From positions 4,348 through 68,347 of the forward strand of contig JAZNEP010000031.1 in NCBI GenBank assembly GCA_045588655.1: a stretch of 64,000 bases of DNA, written 5' to 3'. This DNA is from SVFI01 sp045588655. Its GTDB lineage: Bacteria; Bacillota; Clostridia; Lachnospirales; Lachnospiraceae. This document shows positions 44,510 to 53,557 of this stretch, piece by piece. The notes under the pieces are model-generated. The model ran no database searches, was not told where the DNA came from, and saw nothing but the letters and a program-made list of their open reading frames with translations. The translations under genes were made by a program, and so were the position numbers. Each line of letters begins with the position of its first letter. The stretch's first letter is position 1.

Positions 44510-46672
44510 TTACTCCAAATGTTGTCCTGTTTCCGGTATAAACACTCTGCCGGCTCCAACCTGGTCTCCTGTATCCGCACTTGCCTCAGCAATTGCTTCC
44601 TCGCAGAATGTATCCTGTGCACAACATAGCCTCTTTCCTCTCTTATCTACCTTGGCATATGTGTCATCCGGCTGTAGCAGATGTGCTTTCAAGGTGTCAT
44701 CCAACTGTACTTGTAAATTGTGGATGGCTTTCTTTTTTAAATCCTCCTGAAGAATCGGGAATAAAATTTCTACACGTCGCTCTAAATTTCTAGGCATCCA
44801 ATCAGCACTTCCCATGTACACTTCCGGATTTCCGTTATTTTCAAAATAAAAGACCCGCGCATGTTCCAGGAAATTACCTACAATCGAGCGCACCGTAATA
44901 TTCTCACTCACGCCTTTTATACCGACCTTCAAACAACAAATACCTCGGATAATAAGCTCAATTTTTACGCCTGCTGTACTCGCTCTATACAGGGCTTCAA
45001 TAATATCTCTGTCGCAAAGTGAATTCATTTTGGCAATAATATGTGCCGGCGCACCGGAACGTGCATTTTTTTCTTCTCTTTCAATCAAATACAGGAATTT
45101 ATCTTTCAGCCAAAGAGGCGCAACCGAAAGTCGATTCCAGCTTTTTGGTTCTGAATAACCGGAGAGCATATTGAACACTGCTGTTGCATCTTCTCCGATT
45201 TCTTCCTGACAGGTCAAAAGACCGTGATCTGTATACAATTTCGCCGTCGCGTCGTTGTAATTACCGGTACCCAGATGCACATAGCGGCGGATTCCATCCT
45301 CTTCTTTTCGCACCACCAAAGTAATTTTGGAATGTGTCTTAAGACCGACCAGACCATAGATTACATGACACCCTGCTTTTTCCAGCATCTTAGCCCAAAC
45401 GATATTATTTTCCTCATCAAAGCGCGCTTTTAACTCCACAAGGACTGAAACCTGTTTGCCATTTTCTGCGGCCTGTGCAAGCGCACGGATAATCGGTGAA
45501 TTACCGCTGACTCTGTAGAGTGTCTGCTTAATTGCCAGAACTTTCGGATCTTTCGCAGCCTTCTGAATAAAAGCAACGACCGGTTCAAATGTCTGATATG
45601 GATGGTGTAACAATATATCGCGTTTCGAAATTTCTTCAAAAATATCACAATCTGCCGGAAGTTCTTTTACCGGCTGCGGTTTATAAGTTTTTACCTTTAA
45701 ATCCTCAAATCCTTCCATTCCGTACATTTTCATAAGGAATGTCAGATCCAGCGGACCGTTGATATCATAAATATCTTCTTTCTCCAGCTGTAATTCCTTG
45801 TTGATAATTTGGAGGAGACGTTTATCCACTCCTTCTTCAACTTCGAGACGAATTGCTTCTCCCCACTGACGCTTCTTGAGCTGTTTTTCAATCTCTTTTA
45901 ATAGATCTTCCGCCTCATCTTCATCAATGGATAAATCGGCGTTACGCATAATACGGAACGGATGTGCGCAAATGACATCATAATTCAAAAACAGCTTATC
46001 CATATTGCGCTCTATTACCTCTTCGAGCAAAATGACATGTGCTTTTGCCTGATCCTCAAACAAATCATTCGGAATCTGAATAATACGAGGAAGCACCGAT
46101 GGCACCTGAACTGTAGCAAACTCAATTTCAGCCTTTTTCTCTCCTTTTTTCTTTAGAAGCGCTCCCAAATTCAATGACTTATTACGAATCAAAGGAAACG
46201 GTCTTGATGAATCTACTGCCATTGGTGTCAACACCGGATAAATACTGTCTTCAAAATATCGATCCAAATATTCTGCCTGCTTCTGTGTCAATTTTTCATG
46301 ATGCGTAATTACGTGCATTCCGCTTGCCAGAAGCTGCGGAAGCAACGTTCTGTTATAGGTCTGATACTGCATATTTACAAGCTCATGCGTCGCTGCTTTT
46401 ACCAAAGAAAGCTGTTTCTTTGGGTCGAGTCCTGCTATATCCTTTTTGGTGTAACCTGCATTTACCATATCTTTCAGGGATGCAACACGCACCATAAAAA
46501 ACTCATCCAGATTGGATGCTGTGATACTCAAAAATTTAAGACGTTCAAACAAAGGGATACTTTTATCCCTTGCCTCACTTAGTATGCGATGATCAAACTG
46601 TAACCAGCTAAGCTCTCTGTTTGTGTAATAAGCCGGATCTTTATAATTGATCTTTTCTACTCTTTCACTCAT
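44510..46672 (-). CDS. ppk1: polyphosphate kinase 1
   Basis: 720 residues from the ATG at 46672, which has GGAG 8 nt upstream (a longer frame starts with GTG inside ppx). PPK1 domain order is visible: N-terminal NRELSWLQFDHRIL, middle, and C-terminal domains with the active-site His in LKTHSKITLV and YVHLGTGNYND. It polymerises phosphate from ATP into polyphosphate. Partner ppx (degradation) is just upstream. Confidence 0.96.
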   Translation of the reverse strand: MSERVEKINYKDPAYYTNRELSWLQFDHRILSEARDKSIPLFERLKFLSITASNLDEFFMVRVASLKDMVNAGYTKKDIAGLDPKKQLSLVKAATHELVNMQYQTYNRTLLPQLLASGMHVITHHEKLTQKQAEYLDRYFEDSIYPVLTPMAVDSSRPFPLIRNKSLNLGALLKKKGEKKAEIEFATVQVPSVLPRIIQIPNDLFEDQAKAHVILLEEVIERNMDKLFLNYDVICAHPFRIMRNADLSIDEDEAEDLLKEIEKQLKKRQWGEAIRLEVEEGVDKRLLQIINKELQLEKEDIYDINGPLDLTFLMKMYGMEGFEDLKVKTYKPQPVKELPADCDIFEEISKRDILLHHPYQTFEPVVAFIQKAAKDPKVLAIKQTLYRVSGNSPIIRALAQAAENGKQVSVLVELKARFDEENNIVWAKMLEKAGCHVIYGLVGLKTHSKITLVVRKEEDGIRRYVHLGTGNYNDATAKLYTDHGLLTCQEEIGEDATAVFNMLSGYSEPKSWNRLSVAPLWLKDKFLYLIEREEKNARSGAPAHIIAKMNSLCDRDIIEALYRASTAGVKIELIIRGICCLKVGIKGVSENITVRSIVGNFLEHARVFYFENNGNPEVYMGSADWMPRNLERRVEILFPILQEDLKKKAIHNLQVQLDDTLKAHLLQPDDTYAKVDKRGKRLCCAQDTFCEEAIAEASADTGDQVGAGRVFIPETGQHLE

Positions 46673-46697
46673 ATATACTGCTCCGTTCCCGTCTGTT

Positions 46698-48242
46698 TTA
46701 GACACTTTTTTTCTGCCGGATTACCGGTTTAATGCGATATACCTCTTCAAAGAAATGTGCTTTTGACCCAATCAAACTCTTTTCCAACGTAATATCTTCT
46801 GCGGTATCTACATGAAGAATCAGTTCATTTTCTTTTAGAACTGCCCTTACTTTTTTAAACTTTTGTTTATGGCTTCGATCAAGTCCGTTTGCCAGTTTGA
46901 GTATCGCTGTCAATTTTGCAACGGTCAAATACGCTTCTTTGTCCATATGCAGATTTCGAATCATCTCTCCATAATATTCAAAATCAAGGCGATTATACTT
47001 CACAATATTGGCCACCATTTCTCTTTCCAAATGTGAAAGTCCAATAATTTCTGTTGACATGATGATGTTGTAGGAGCACTCTCCCGCGTTTAACATACTG
47101 ATGTATTTTCCACAATCGTAAAGACGTGCAGAAAGCTGCAATAAAAATCGATCTCTCTTTTTTAGACCATGAATCTTTTTGATACTGTCAAAAATCATCA
47201 ATGAGATGTTTTCCACCGACTCACTTCTCTTGCGACTTCCCATGTAGCGTTTGCTTATGTTTTCACAGCAGGCCAGAATATCCTGTTCAAAATCATGTTG
47301 TGGCTTAATCAGCTTATTTTTCTCAGCATACTCATACACCATACCATCGCAAAGCGATACGCCCGGTGCCCACAAAAGCTTGGCATCCATTACCTCCAGC
47401 ATCCGTTTTACAAGCACTGCACTACAAAACAAAAGGGAAACCTTTTCCTCCTCCATCCCGATGGAAGTGGCTATCTCTTGTCTGTTTCTGGATTGAAGTC
47501 CCTGCACAAACTCCATACATTTTTCTCTGGAAAGGTATCCCTTCTTATCACCACAAATCACCGGATTTTGTATAATCGGCGAAAAATAGTCATCTACCAG
47601 AATAATGTTTTCAATTTCTCTTCCTTTAAAGTGCATCTTTTTCAAAACTTCCAGCTGATTATCCACCAGCTCTTCCACAAGCTCGGCATATCTTGATGGT
47701 TTAGCCTGCATCGCCATAAGACGATCACGAAGTCTAAGCACTCCAAGACGTATATTTTGCGTAATCACAAGCGCGTCTTTGTCAAATAGAGAAACCTGCA
47801 CACTTCCACCGCCGACATCCACAATTGCCGTTCCTTTTTCAATGATTTTGCGGAAGCCCTCTCCTTTGGAAGCAATCGCTTTATAATCCAAAAAACGTTG
47901 CTCTGAATTGCTAATTACATTGACCCTAATACCGGTTCGATTTTCAATCGTATCAAGCACTAGTACCGTATTTTTTGCTTCCCTGACCGCACTCGTTGCG
48001 TATGCCTTATAATCATCTACCCTGTAGGCGTCCATGATATTTTTAAAATCCTTGAGCACCTCGCAAAGTTCATTGACACGCTCATTGCTCAGCTTACCGG
48101 ACCCATAGCTTTCGGTTCCGAGCTCTATTTTATGGCGAATATGATCAATTTCTTTTAATCCCGCTTTGGGCGAAATTTCAAATATTTTCATTGCCAGCTC
48201 ATAAGAGCCAACATCAATTGCCGCAAAAGTCTTGACTGCCAT
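46698..48242 (-). CDS. ppx: exopolyphosphatase / Ppx-GppA phosphatase
   Basis: 514 residues. Actin-like ATPase fold: FAAIDVGSYELAMKIFE, ATSAVREAKN, and GTAIVDVGGGSVQVSLF, then a C-terminal HD-type helical domain. Hydrolyses polyphosphate ends or pppGpp. Some usual residues differ (SYELAMKIFE in place of SNSxRL). It lies between pheA (11 bp gap) and ppk1 (25 bp gap). Confidence 0.93.
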   Translation of the reverse strand: MAVKTFAAIDVGSYELAMKIFEISPKAGLKEIDHIRHKIELGTESYGSGKLSNERVNELCEVLKDFKNIMDAYRVDDYKAYATSAVREAKNTVLVLDTIENRTGIRVNVISNSEQRFLDYKAIASKGEGFRKIIEKGTAIVDVGGGSVQVSLFDKDALVITQNIRLGVLRLRDRLMAMQAKPSRYAELVEELVDNQLEVLKKMHFKGREIENIILVDDYFSPIIQNPVICGDKKGYLSREKCMEFVQGLQSRNRQEIATSIGMEEEKVSLLFCSAVLVKRMLEVMDAKLLWAPGVSLCDGMVYEYAEKNKLIKPQHDFEQDILACCENISKRYMGSRKRSESVENISLMIFDSIKKIHGLKKRDRFLLQLSARLYDCGKYISMLNAGECSYNIIMSTEIIGLSHLEREMVANIVKYNRLDFEYYGEMIRNLHMDKEAYLTVAKLTAILKLANGLDRSHKQKFKKVRAVLKENELILHVDTAEDITLEKSLIGSKAHFFEEVYRIKPVIRQKKSV

Positions 48243-48253
48243 CTACCTTCCTC

Positions 48254-49378
48254 CTAATAATTCCCTAAAATCTTCATATTGCGCGCCTCATCCCTAAGAC
48301 CGCGGAGCGCGTTCTTTACTGCGCTGTCAGCAAGATTTCCCTCAAAATCAATAAAGAAGCGATATTCCCAGTTTCTGTCCTCAATCGGTCGGCTCTCTAT
48401 CTTACACATATTGAGGTTGTTATAAATAAAGTGTGACAACATATGATATAAAGATCCGCTCTGATGCGGCACTTCAAAACATATGCTGATCTTCTTTGCA
48501 TCTTTTTTAAATATCTTTTGATTGGTCACAATAATAAAGCGGGTCGAGTTGGTTTCCGACTGGTTCACACCCTTTTTTAGCACTTCCAGTCCATACGCCT
48601 GCGCTGCATATTCACTTGCAATCGCGACCTGCGTACTGTCACCGTCACTTTTTACTTTCTGCGCTGCAAATGCATTGTTCTGCATGCTGATCTGCTGCCA
48701 GTTATAGCAATTAAGGAAGCGGGCACTCTGCATCAGTGACTGCGGATGAGAATACACTTTCTCAATCTTTTCAAGATCTGTACCCGGAATTCCTAGGAGA
48801 CAGTGTTCAATTTTTATAATCTGCTCCCCGACAATATAATTCTCAAACTCTACCATAAGGTCATAGATTTCGCTCACGATTCCTGCTGTCGAATTCTCAA
48901 TCGGAAGCACCGCAAAATCTGCACTTCCTTCATCGATAGCACTCATTGCCTCGCGGAACGTATCCACATGAAAGCTATTAACCTGATCTCCGAAAAACTG
49001 TTCCATCGCCGCCTGTGAATATGCACCTTCCGCACCTTGAAATACCACTCTGGCTTTCTTTGTCTCCAGTTCATCTACACCGATAAAAGGAAGTTTCCCT
49101 ATACTACCGTGTTCCGCCAGCATCTGATATTGAAGCTTACGACTCATGGACATGATTTGTTCAAACAACTCCTCCACACCATGACTGTTAAATTCATTAT
49201 GTGTCAGAGATTTCACTTTGCGTATTTTTTCTTCTTCCCTTGTTTTATCAAATACTTTTTTTCCTGTTTCTATTTTATATTCTGCCACTTTAGAACAGAT
49301 TTCCATCCTTCTCTCATACAGATCTACCATCTGCTGATCAATGTTATCGATCTCGTTTCTTAATACACCTAAGTCCAT
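48254..49378 (-). CDS. pheA: bifunctional chorismate mutase / prephenate dehydratase
   Basis: 374 residues. N-terminal AroQ-type chorismate mutase (about 1-85, LRNEIDNIDQQMVDLYERR), then prephenate dehydratase (about 110-285, VVFQGAEGAYSQAA, ADFAVLPIENSTAGIV, NSTRFIIVT) and an ACT domain (about 300-374, with ESRPIEDRNWEYRFFIDF), the usual site of phenylalanine feedback. Makes phenylpyruvate from chorismate. Start of the operon with ppx and ppk1. About 130 bases of leader with no run of Phe codons. Confidence 0.95.
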   Translation of the reverse strand: MDLGVLRNEIDNIDQQMVDLYERRMEICSKVAEYKIETGKKVFDKTREEEKIRKVKSLTHNEFNSHGVEELFEQIMSMSRKLQYQMLAEHGSIGKLPFIGVDELETKKARVVFQGAEGAYSQAAMEQFFGDQVNSFHVDTFREAMSAIDEGSADFAVLPIENSTAGIVSEIYDLMVEFENYIVGEQIIKIEHCLLGIPGTDLEKIEKVYSHPQSLMQSARFLNCYNWQQISMQNNAFAAQKVKSDGDSTQVAIASEYAAQAYGLEVLKKGVNQSETNSTRFIIVTNQKIFKKDAKKISICFEVPHQSGSLYHMLSHFIYNNLNMCKIESRPIEDRNWEYRFFIDFEGNLADSAVKNALRGLRDEARNMKILGNY

Positions 49379-49507
49379 CTCAAGCCATTCCTTTCATTCA
49401 CGCTGCATTCAGGCTTTTCCCGAGCCTTTTCCATATCTTTTTCCTTGTTTTTAGCGCATCTCTTCATACTTTTGCGCGCCCTTCTTCAGCGTTGTTTTAA
49501 CATAAAT

Positions 49508-49536
49508 ATCTTATAACAATTCCCCCCAATAGGCAA
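49508..49536 (-). promoter_or_regulatory. candidate promoter of the pheA operon
   Basis: Minus strand TTGCCT, 17 bp, TAAGAT, about 130 bases upstream of the pheA start. The gap 49379-49644 holds otherwise only this and the divergent promoter of the DUF5050-like gene. Confidence 0.4.
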
Positions 49537-49590
49537 GGCAAACACTGTAAAAACACCGCAAAAAGCTCTTCTATTTTCCTTGCAAAATAT

Positions 49591-49599
49591 GGTATACTA
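49591..49599 (+). promoter_or_regulatory. extended -10 promoter of the DUF5050-like gene
   Basis: TGGTATACT on the plus strand, about 45 bases upstream of the ATG; no convincing -35 hexamer at 17 bp. Confidence 0.5.
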
Positions 49600-49644
49600 T
49601 GAACACTTAGCAAAACAAAAGCAATAGCAAACAGGAGGCTTCCT

Positions 49645-50685
49645 ATGTCAAGTAAAAAGAAGGTCATTCTTGCCCTTATTATTATAATTTCCCTATTCCT
49701 TGTACTCTATTTTTTCCTCTCTCACAGGAAACAGATTCCTCAAAATCCGATCGGTACGGTCGGCAATACCGCCGGCAATTTAAATAATGGCGGATATTTC
49801 TGTGAGCAGGATGGAAAGGTATACTTTTCCAATGCATACGATAATGGTGCACTCTACTGCATGAATGTAGATGAAACCGAAATCAAACGTTTAAATGGTT
49901 CCGAAGCATCTTATCTCAATGTTGCAGGTAACTATATCTACTATTATCAGAAAAATGCGTCCGGTCATTCTGATTTGGGCTATATCTTCCGTACATTCGG
50001 TCTATATCGTTGTAAAACAAACGGCCAAGACCCGGTATGTCTTGATCGATCCGATTGTGGCGCTGTCACCCTTGTTGATAATACCTTATTTTATACCAAA
50101 TCGGTGGAAGGACAGAAAACTTTGCATCTTTTTTCTATTTCCACTGATAAACGAAATACAGAACAGATAGCGGAATATCTTGCAAATCCTGCCAGTGCTG
50201 CAAACAGCGTCCTTTACTATAACGGAACGCAGAAGGATCACTATCTGTATACCTATGACACAATGACCAAACAGGAAACTCTCCTCAAAGAATATCCTAT
50301 GTGGTTTCCGACACTACATGGAAATTCCATTTTCTTTTTAGATTTGGAAAGCAATTATCAACTCTGTCGCTATGACCTGTACGACGATTCTATGACAGTC
50401 ATTGCTACAGACCGTGTAGATGCTTTCAATGTAACGGATCAATATGTGTACTATCAGACCAGCGGAACCGAAACCCCAGCCTTGATGCGTGTCAACTCAG
50501 ATGGTACAAATCCCGAGGTCGTAGCCGAGGGTGTATTTAGCGATATCAGTGTCACTTCGCATTATGTTTATTTCCGACCATTTGGTGCAGAGCATACCAT
50601 GTATCATACACCGGCTAACGGTCCTATCTCTGTCTCCACGTTTGACGGTGCCAGTCAGGCTGCTTTAAAAGAGATGCAAAAATAA
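49645..50685 (+). CDS. membrane-anchored DUF5050-like beta-propeller protein
   Basis: 346 residues. A short basic start (MSSKKK) and one helix about 7-25 anchor it; the rest is outside. It contains repeated strand units with Tyr-Tyr and Gly-Asn pairs (GNYIYYYQK, DQYVYYQTSG, SHYVYFRPFG) that read as a propeller of the DUF5050 type. Role unknown, maybe binding at the cell surface. Ribosome binding site AGGAGG 7-8 nt upstream. Single-gene unit with its own terminator. Confidence 0.78.
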   Translation: MSSKKKVILALIIIISLFLVLYFFLSHRKQIPQNPIGTVGNTAGNLNNGGYFCEQDGKVYFSNAYDNGALYCMNVDETEIKRLNGSEASYLNVAGNYIYYYQKNASGHSDLGYIFRTFGLYRCKTNGQDPVCLDRSDCGAVTLVDNTLFYTKSVEGQKTLHLFSISTDKRNTEQIAEYLANPASAANSVLYYNGTQKDHYLYTYDTMTKQETLLKEYPMWFPTLHGNSIFFLDLESNYQLCRYDLYDDSMTVIATDRVDAFNVTDQYVYYQTSGTETPALMRVNSDGTNPEVVAEGVFSDISVTSHYVYFRPFGAEHTMYHTPANGPISVSTFDGASQAALKEMQK

Positions 50686-50689
50686 AACA

Positions 50690-50725
50690 ATGGGTCAGAC
50701 TTTTTCACTGTCTGACCCATTTTAT
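50690..50725. terminator. bidirectional terminator
   Basis: Perfect 11-bp stem (ATGGGTCAGAC/GTCTGACCCAT) with a 9-base loop and T-rich tail; ends the DUF5050-like gene (+) and the folate operon (-). Confidence 0.9.
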
Positions 50726-50726
50726 T

Positions 50727-51548
50727 TTACTCTCTTGCCACCAATTCCTCCAACAGTTCTTTTACTGTCTTTCCCAAAACCGGATGTACATACATCGGTG
50801 CCAACTCATTTAACGGTTCCAGAACAAATCTGCGATTTGCCATATCCAAATGCGGAATGATTAAATCCGGCTCCTCCACTCTTTTATCTTCATAAAAAAT
50901 GATATCCAAATCCAATGTTCTTGGTCCCCAATGAATGGTTCTCTCACGTCCAGCCTGCTTCTCAATCTCATGCAGACGTTCCAAAAGCTTTCTCGGCGAA
51001 AGTAAAGTCTTAACCTCAATTGCGCCATTGAGGAACTTCTCCTGTTCAACTCCCCCGTACGGCTCAGTCTCTATCCACTTTGATGCTCGCACCTCTTTAA
51101 ATGCTTTGTCCGACTGCAATGTATCCATCGCCTGTTTGAGATATTTTTCCTTATCTCCCATGTTTGAACCAATCGACAGATATACCGTATTCCACCATAG
51201 ACTTCGAGTCACCGACACATTTTCAAACGGCAATGGTATTGGGGCGTTCGGTTTACATAACTCCATCTCTAATCCCTGTAACAGAGGAAACTCCTTTAAC
51301 ACCGCCTGCATTGTTTCCGCTACTGCCCGTTCAAGCAATTTGTATGTATTGTTTTGCAGAAACTCCGTCATAAACATGCACACTTCTCCGTAATGCACCG
51401 CATCCGTTACCTCATCTGTGTGCGACGCATTCTCCATGTCATAGTAAAGTCTGGCGTTTACATAGAAATCTTGTCCGTTTCTTGTCTCCTCTTCCAGTAC
51501 TCCGTGATGTGCAAAAATCTTAAGTCCTTTGATCGTAATATAATCCAT
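50727..51548 (-). CDS. folBK: bifunctional dihydroneopterin aldolase / HPPK
   Basis: 273 residues, a fusion of FolB (about 1-118, IKGLKIFAHHGVLEEETRNGQDFYVNARL) and FolK (about 122-273, TVYLSIGSNMGDKEKYL, with GPRTLDLDIIFYED). FolB cuts 7,8-dihydroneopterin to 6-hydroxymethyl-dihydropterin and FolK pyrophosphorylates it; both feed FolP. Gene is at the end of the folate operon. Confidence 0.95.
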   Translation of the reverse strand: MDYITIKGLKIFAHHGVLEEETRNGQDFYVNARLYYDMENASHTDEVTDAVHYGEVCMFMTEFLQNNTYKLLERAVAETMQAVLKEFPLLQGLEMELCKPNAPIPLPFENVSVTRSLWWNTVYLSIGSNMGDKEKYLKQAMDTLQSDKAFKEVRASKWIETEPYGGVEQEKFLNGAIEVKTLLSPRKLLERLHEIEKQAGRERTIHWGPRTLDLDIIFYEDKRVEEPDLIIPHLDMANRRFVLEPLNELAPMYVHPVLGKTVKELLEELVARE

Positions 51549-51635
51549 AATATATTCCTACTATAATATCTAAATCTACAACTATTGCATCTTTAATATC
51601 CTAAATGATACCGCTTATAACATACTAAGTCGCCA

Positions 51636-52442
51636 TCACATATCTCTGACAGCAAGCGCCATCTTAATTGCACGGATGTTTTCTTTCACATCATGCACAC
51701 GGATAAAACTGCACCCCTTCATCACACCGATGACGGTGGTTGCAATGGTTCCTTCCAATCGCTCGTCCTTTTCCAACCCCAGCGTTATTCCTATTACGGA
51801 TTTTCTTGAGGCTGCGAGAAGCACCGGTAAGCCAAATGTATGCAGTTTCTCCAGATTACCAAGTATCTGTAAATTTTGTTCATAGGTTTTAGCAAAACCG
51901 ATTCCGGGATCTACAATAATCCTGTCATATGGAATTCCGGCTTTTCTGGCCAGCTCCAATGACTCTTCCAAATCCTGCATCACATCCGGTATGAAATCTG
52001 TATAAACTTCCTCTTTTCTATTATGCATCAGACAGCAACACACACCCGCATCTGCAATCACTTCTGCCATTCGCTTATCGTGTTTTAATCCCCATATGTC
52101 ATTTATTAAATTAGCACCGGCTAACACGCCCGAATACGCTACTTCCGCTTTGTGTGTATCAAGCGATATCGGAATATCAAATTCCCGTTTCACCGCCTCT
52201 ATCACAGGAAGCACCCGTTCCATCTCTTCCCCCACAGTAAGCGGCGTATAACCCGGTCTTGTAGATTCGCCTCCAATGTCGATGAGATCTGCTCCTTCCG
52301 CAATCATCTCGCCAACACGAAAAAGAGACTCCTCTACCGTGGTATACCTTCCGCCATCGGAAAAGGAATCCGGTGTGACATTCAATATTCCCATAACATA
52401 GGTCTGATTTCCTATATCAAATTCTCTGTTTCCGATTTTCAT
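51636..52442 (-). CDS. folP: dihydropteroate synthase
   Basis: 268 residues. MGILNVTPDSFSDGG near residue 16-30, IDIGGESTRPG, and DPGIGFAKT give the pterin/p-aminobenzoate site. It joins hydroxymethyl-dihydropterin pyrophosphate to p-aminobenzoate, the sulfonamide target. In the folate operon between the HD hydrolase gene (55 bp upstream) and folBK. Confidence 0.97.
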   Translation of the reverse strand: MKIGNREFDIGNQTYVMGILNVTPDSFSDGGRYTTVEESLFRVGEMIAEGADLIDIGGESTRPGYTPLTVGEEMERVLPVIEAVKREFDIPISLDTHKAEVAYSGVLAGANLINDIWGLKHDKRMAEVIADAGVCCCLMHNRKEEVYTDFIPDVMQDLEESLELARKAGIPYDRIIVDPGIGFAKTYEQNLQILGNLEKLHTFGLPVLLAASRKSVIGITLGLEKDERLEGTIATTVIGVMKGCSFIRVHDVKENIRAIKMALAVRDM

Positions 52443-52497
52443 ACGACTATTCTCCGTATCACGTCATCATCCAACATATTAATCCCATATTAATCTC

Positions 52498-52980
52498 TCA
52501 GATTGCTATTTCTAAATTCTTTTTATCTGCTTTCCAGTTACAATGTTCCTGTTGCTTGCAAAAGTAACAAGGACGACTAAGCTTATCCGCGCGATACAGT
52601 AGCCCATTCAAATTTTTTTCCTGCTTTCTCTCACTTTGTCTGTGCGTTGCAATTGCCGATTCTATCCACTCCACTTCCTCTTTGGAAAATCCGCACATTT
52701 TAAGAATCGGCGGCGCCAGGTGAGCACTTGCAATCGCATGGTCCACTCCGGTTTCATACTGCTTCCATCTTCCTATATCATGCAAAAGTGCTGCTGCATA
52801 TATCATTTCTTCCGAGATTCCATAGCTATCTTTTTCATTTAAAATCATTGCAATACGAGCCACATCCAAAAAATGGGCCGTATTGTGTCTGCAAAAAACA
52901 CGCTCTCTTTCCCACTCTTCAATCATTTGAACATGTTTTTGGTATTCCGGGTTTGAAATAATGCGGTTGATTCGTTCCAT
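52498..52980 (-). CDS. HD-domain phosphohydrolase within the folate operon
   Basis: 160 residues. HD-domain ligands can be read: His32 and His36 (CRHNTAHFLDVARI), His67-Asp68 (LLHDIGRW), later His81/His87, His113 and Asp132. The C-terminus has an extra Cys group, Cys138, 141 and 147 (CYFCKQQEHC), rarely seen in general HD proteins. Located between folE (9 bp gap) and folP. A phosphatase acting on dihydroneopterin phosphates is inferred from the position; no direct proof. Confidence 0.8.
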   Translation of the reverse strand: MERINRIISNPEYQKHVQMIEEWERERVFCRHNTAHFLDVARIAMILNEKDSYGISEEMIYAAALLHDIGRWKQYETGVDHAIASAHLAPPILKMCGFSKEEVEWIESAIATHRQSERKQEKNLNGLLYRADKLSRPCYFCKQQEHCNWKADKKNLEIAI

Positions 52981-52989
52981 GACAACGAG

Positions 52990-53553
52990 TCACCCCTTTC
53001 TTGTGAGCATCTCAAAGAACGTCGCCTGAAGCCTTTCACTTTCTGCAAATGCGCCCCGGGTCGCAATACTTACTGTCTGACTTCCCGGCTTTTTGATTCC
53101 ACGCATCGTCATACACATATGCTCCGCCTCTGTCATAACCATTGCCCCGGATACACCGAGATCTTCCATTAAAGCATCTGCTATCTGGTCTGTCATCTGC
53201 TCCTGCAGCTGGAGTCTCTTTGCATACACTTCCACGGTCCTGGCAAGCTTGCTAAGCCCCACTACCTTTCCATCCGGTATATAAGCCACATGAGCTTTTC
53301 CATAAAATGGCAACATATGATGTTCACACATAGAATAGAATGTGATATCCTTTTCCAACACAATTCCCGTACTGGATGATGTGAAGGTCTTTTGCAAATG
53401 GTCTCTTGCATCTTCCTGCATTCCTGCAAAAATCTCTTCATACATACGCGCGATTCTCGCAGGTGTCTCAACCAGACCTTCTCTTGTCGGATCTTCACCG
53501 ATTCCTTCCAAAATCATTTGTACTGCTGTTTCAATTTTCTTTTTATCTACCAT
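52990..53553 (-). CDS. folE: GTP cyclohydrolase I (FolE type)
   Basis: 187 residues from ATG 53553; the longer frame upstream overlaps folC and is not used. Motifs CEHHMLPFYGKAHVAYIP (zinc Cys-His and active His) and GLSKLARTVEVYAKRLQLQEQMT are exactly those of FolE. Converts GTP to dihydroneopterin triphosphate, the first step of pterin synthesis. ATG is 4 bp after the folC stop. Confidence 0.97.
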   Translation of the reverse strand: MVDKKKIETAVQMILEGIGEDPTREGLVETPARIARMYEEIFAGMQEDARDHLQKTFTSSSTGIVLEKDITFYSMCEHHMLPFYGKAHVAYIPDGKVVGLSKLARTVEVYAKRLQLQEQMTDQIADALMEDLGVSGAMVMTEAEHMCMTMRGIKKPGSQTVSIATRGAFAESERLQATFFEMLTRKG

Positions 53554-53557
53554 GTTT

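Noticed and set aside
49379..49480. Short open frame of about 32 codons upstream of pheA on the minus strand, running into its ATG
   Set aside because: Very charged and Lys/Glu-rich with no Phe or Tyr run expected of an attenuator peptide; no clear ribosome binding site of its own, so likely leader RNA.
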